NCBI GenBank assembly: GCA_022579005.1
Contig: MU401989.1
Coordinates: 1 to 12,411, forward strand
Direction: 5' to 3'
Length of the DNA: 12,411 nucleotides
From: Poronia punctata
Taxonomy: Eukaryota > Ascomycota > Sordariomycetes > Xylariales > Xylariaceae
Part shown: piece by piece, positions 9,561 to 12,411 of the stretch
Layout: every line of letters begins with the position of its first letter
Position numbering within the stretch: position 1 is the first letter of the stretch
Notes under the pieces: generated by a model
The model's input: only the letters and a program-made list of their open reading frames with translations
Told to the model about the DNA's origin: nothing
The model's database searches: none
Program-made: the position numbers and the translations under genes

Positions 9561-9656
9561 TTTATTTTTATAATTAAAAAAATAAAAATAAATTTTTAAA
9601 AGGTTATTATTATTTAAAAGTAAAAATTACTAACTTTAAAATATAATATATAAATA

Positions 9657-10210
9657 TTTTTAAAATTTATAAACTTTTATAAAAAGTTTATAGCTAAATA
9701 TATAAACATTACTATGCTAATTATAACTATTTTAAAAAGTTATACTTTACTAAGCTATTTTTTAAAGTAAACCTTAAAAGTAAATTAACCGTTAAAAAAT
9801 ATAAAAAGGCCTTTATATTAGTAACTACTTTTTAATACTAAAATAGCTATTTAAATATAAAAGTAAAAATTAATACGTTAATAATACTAATATTAAAAAT
9901 ATTATTATAGCTTTATAAAAAAATAAAAACTAGTTGCTTATTAATTATAAAAGCTTATAAATATAAAAACTAAATAAATAATAAGCTAATAAAAACTTTT
10001 AGCAATTATAAAAAGCTATAACTACTAGTAGCAATACTTTTAAAAAATATATAAAACTTTTATAATATAAATAAATTATATAGCTTTAAAAAGCGAAGTT
10101 AACTTATTAGCGCAAAACTTTTAAAAAAGCTTGCTTACTAAGTATAGAAGTTAGTATAGTTTAATTTTAATATAAAATACTAATTAAGTATATTAAACCT
10201 AGTAAATATA
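9657..10210 (+). pseudogene. RT connection and RNase H remnant of the Gypsy pol gene
   Basis: At 9657-9692, FLKFINFYKKFI is clearly the decayed FLGFxNFYRRFI block that follows the reverse transcriptase palm in Gypsy elements. It is in a different frame from the 9016 stretch, so at least one indel lies between. Downstream, KYKKAF at about 9798 and a following V-K-I-N-T stretch fit the start of RNase H, where the first catalytic Asp of xVxTDAS would now be Asn. YIKPSKY at 10189-10209 fits the YRPGK motif near the end of the domain (GGT to AGT). The RNase H part is weaker than the other domains. Confidence 0.65.
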
Positions 10211-10860
10211 CTATTAAAAAAGGTAAATTATATAGCTAAAAAGATTTAGTATAAAAATATAATATTAATATTAAAAAAAAAGCTTTAAATAGTTAGCAAG
10301 CTGCTATAAAAAGTATATTATTTATTAGTAAAGATTTTATTTCTTTTTAAAAAAAGTAAAATATTAGCTTATACTATTTAAAAAAGCTTAAAAAGCTTTA
10401 TTAAACTTATGCTTATTATTTTATTTAATAATAAAAGTATAAATTATAAGCTTATAAGCTTATAAAGCGCTAAACTTTTATTATATAATTATAAACAATT
10501 TTTAAAAGAAAAAAAGTAAACAGTACTAATATATATACTTAACTTATATATTATATATTATATAAATAATAATAATAACTTATTTAATAAAAGCTATTAC
10601 TAAAAGTATAAAAACTAGTTTTTGTTTAAAAAAAAGCTAAGGCTATTATTTATAACTAATATGTTTTATATACTAAAGCTAAAAAATTAGCTTAAAGCAA
10701 AATAGCTTTTTAACTTATAGCTTTAATATAGTTTTATAAAATAGTTTATAAACTATAAGCTAAAAGTTTTACTTTTATAAAACTTATAAAGATTATATGC
10801 TATAAAGCTAAAAGGATTTAAAAATATTATATTAATAATAAAAGTATATTATATTTTAAA

Positions 10861-11110
10861 AAGTAGCTAGTAATTTTAGCTTAAAAAGCTTTAATAAAGT
10901 AATTAATATATTAGCAGTATAATAACTTAAAAGCAAAAAAGATTAAAAAAATAGCTAAGTTATTATAGTATAAGTTTAATTAAAAAAGCTTAAAGCAAAA
11001 CGTTTAAAAATACATTACTAGCTATATATAATATAAAAAAGCTAAAAAGCTAAAGTATAAAGTTTATAAAAAGCTTTAGTTATTATTTTTACTAAAGCAG
11101 CCTTTTTAAA
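10861..11110 (+). pseudogene. Integrase zinc-binding (HHCC) domain remnant
   Basis: In one frame this region reads as a decayed N-terminal integrase domain. It has an upstream A-x-K-A-L-I-K stretch, a KIKKIAKLL..YKF segment in the position of the family's xTxxLL..xFYWP block, then YITSYI-stop-YKKAK at 11011-11046. There the two Tyr codons at 11023 and 11032 sit exactly where the C-x-x-C pair should be (TGT to TAT). The upstream His residues are not clearly recoverable. It is continuous in frame with the catalytic core that follows. Confidence 0.72.
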
Positions 11111-11580
11111 AGATTAGCTTAAATTTTATTATATAACTACTTTTATATATAAAAGCAAATAGCAACGTTTATAATATAATTTTAGTTATTTTAAACTAGT
11201 TTATAAAAATAGCAGTATTTATTTTTAAATAAAAAATGCTTAACGCTAGTAAGCTTATAGTAATTATATATTATAAAGTAAATTGCTAGTATAAGTTTTT
11301 AAAAAAAAATTATAAGTAATAAAAATAAACTTATTATAAGCAAATTTTAAAAAAAGTTTTATAAAGTATAAAAAGTATATTAATAGCTATTTATTATATA
11401 GTACTTTTAAACTAATAGCTAAATAAAACAAGTTTATTAAACTTTAAAAAAGTACTTTTATATCTTTTATAATTATAAGCTAAATAGCTAAGTTAAAATA
11501 TTAGTAAAAGCTAAGTTTGCATATAATAATAGCTAATATGCTATTATAAGCTATTTACTATTTAAAGCACTATATAAATA
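11111..11580 (+). pseudogene. Integrase catalytic core (D,D35E) remnant
   Basis: NFII at 11122 marks the first catalytic Asp (DFI, now Asn). It is followed by NSNVYNIILVIL, matching the strand that reads YD/NxILVxVDR in Gypsy integrases. After a +1 frame change in the A-run at 11301-11309, ISNKNKLIISKF at 11312-11347 matches I-S-D-R-x-x-x-F-x-S-x-F, with the second Asp now Asn (11318). T-N-S-stop-I-K at 11411-11428 matches T-D-G-Q-T-E, with the Glu now Lys (11426). The second Asp and the Glu codons lie exactly 35 residues apart. AKFAYNNS at 11510-11533 is the conserved AEFAYNNS block. The enzyme is therefore identified with confidence and is catalytically dead. Confidence 0.92.
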
Positions 11581-12198
11581 TTACCTAAAAAGTATTAAAT
11601 ATATACTAAAGCAGCTTTAATATAATATTTAAAAAGTAAAAAAAAAGCTATAGTAAATAAAAGCAATATACTATACAATTTGCAAATATTAAAAGTAAGC
11701 AATTAAGTTAATATAAAAGTATTATAATAAGCATTATATACTAAAAAAGTTTTAAGCAAATAATATAGTAAAGTTATTAATAGTACACTTTAAGTTTAAG
11801 TATAAAAAAAAGCTAGCTTTTATATATATTTAAATTAAAGTTTCTTTAAAAAAAAAGACTTTAGCATATTAAATTAAGTTGCTTAAAATTTATTTTTAAG
11901 TTTATAATATATTTTTTATATTATTATTTACACTATAAATAAAGTAGCTAAAAAAATAGCAATTAAACAATATTGCTTAAATAAAAAAATAAATAAAAAA
12001 GTAAGCAGTAAAAAACATTATTTAGTATTAAAATAAATAAAAATACTTAATAAAATAAAAAAGTTAACTAATAAAATATAATACTTAAAAGCTAGCTAAG
12101 CACTTAGCAAATATTAGTTGTTTACTAAACTAATATAAAAAAAAACTTTAAAAGGTTTATACTAAAAAGAAATAAGTAAAATAATTATATTAATATAT
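11581..12198 (+). pseudogene. Integrase C-terminal region and 3' leader, degraded
   Basis: Similarity weakens after AKFAYNNS. A stretch around 11730-11800 (LYTKKVLSK, then F-K-F-K) resembles the helix and the F-K-x-G-D-K-V segment that follow the integrase core in fungal Gypsy elements. Nothing further is secure. A purine run at about 12150-12180 (AAAAAAAAAC, AAAAAGAAATAAG) lies just before the 3' LTR, where the polypurine tract for plus-strand priming belongs, but A-runs are everywhere here. Confidence 0.45.
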
Positions 12199-12411
12199 TA
12201 TAATAAGGCACCTAGCTAAAGAACCTATTTGCTAAGCTATTTGCGCATAAACTACTTATTAGCTAAAGCTACGCTAACTAATAGCTAAGGCTTTGCTAAT
12301 TATACTTTTTTTAATTTTTTAGCTAGTTTAGTTATTTACTTAGCTAATTAAATAAAAGTTATTTAATATATTTAGTTTTTAAAATTGCTAGCAATATTAC
12401 TTTATAACTAC
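12199..12411 (+). repeat. 3' LTR of the Gypsy element, truncated by the window end
   Basis: The LTR starts TATAATAAGGCACCTAGC and is collinear with the 5' LTR up to the last base, which corresponds to 6886, so perhaps 10-15 bases are missing. It keeps more C and G than the 5' copy, for example GGCACC at 12207-12212, TTGCGC at 12241-12246 and AAGGC at 12287-12291. It differs from the 5' copy in the middle by more than transitions. It is assigned to the same element from position and orientation; it may instead derive from a different family member. Confidence 0.75.

Larger units (their letters stand above)
6677..12411 (+). mobile_element. RIP-degraded Ty3/Gypsy LTR retrotransposon, 3' end cut by the window
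   Basis: Two direct LTR copies (6677 to about 6895 and 12199-12411) lie about 5.5 kb apart and enclose an internal region with protein remnants in the order reverse transcriptase, RNase H, integrase. Integrase downstream of reverse transcriptase is the Ty3/Gypsy arrangement, not Copia. Total length, about 5.75 kb, is normal for fungal Gypsy elements. The internal region is riddled with stops and shifts between frames. Differences from the family's conserved motifs are overwhelmingly those made by C-to-T and G-to-A transitions, as expected of RIP. It cannot encode functional products. The base TATAATAA starting both LTRs fits a TG-initiated LTR after G-to-A change. The target-site duplication cannot be tested because the far side is outside the window. 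Confidence 0.88.

Noticed and set aside
12004..12110. Possible chromodomain at the integrase C-terminus (HYLVLK-stop-I).
   Set aside because: Only YLV matches well, the expected Trp is one residue out of place, and the rest of the domain does not align.

Overview
The window is nuclear DNA of a filamentous ascomycete (Pezizomycotina). Three things point there: a Boi1/Boi2-type SH3-SAM-PH polarity protein with short fungal introns, a Ty3/Gypsy retrotransposon destroyed by C-to-T/G-to-A change as in repeat-induced point mutation (RIP), and an abrupt split between balanced-GC coding DNA and DNA of very roughly 15-18% GC. The genus cannot be read from the sequence.

Layout. 1-91 is an 8-bp AT minisatellite. 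About 95-311 is an LTR on the minus strand. 312-700 is unassigned AT-rich sequence. 700-1306 climbs to normal composition and holds the promoter and leader of the only intact gene, with a TATA-like element, a pyrimidine tract and several upstream ATGs. 1307-4417 is the gene, in three exons (1307-1367, 1491-1634, 1698-4417) encoding 974 residues. The two introns are my model; joining the exons rebuilds a complete SH3 domain that the long third exon alone lacks. About 100 bp past the stop the DNA becomes AT-rich again. 4540-6676 is unassigned. 6677-12411 is one RIP-degraded Ty3/Gypsy element on the plus strand: 5' LTR, a gag/protease part I cannot resolve, then reverse transcriptase, RNase H and integrase remnants in the usual Ty3/Gypsy order, and a 3' LTR cut by the window end.

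How it fits together. One housekeeping-type gene sits as an island of about 3.7 kb between two relics of the same LTR family. The relics point away from each other, with their 5' LTR edges facing the gene. The transposon is dead: the catalytic Asp/Asp codons of reverse transcriptase and the D, D, E codons of integrase all read as G-to-A products, and stops fill every frame. I found no novel defence, toxin, CRISPR or biosynthetic system. The main points of interest are the gene model, the upstream ORFs, the mutation context of the degraded DNA, and the mismatch between the two LTRs of the plus-strand element.
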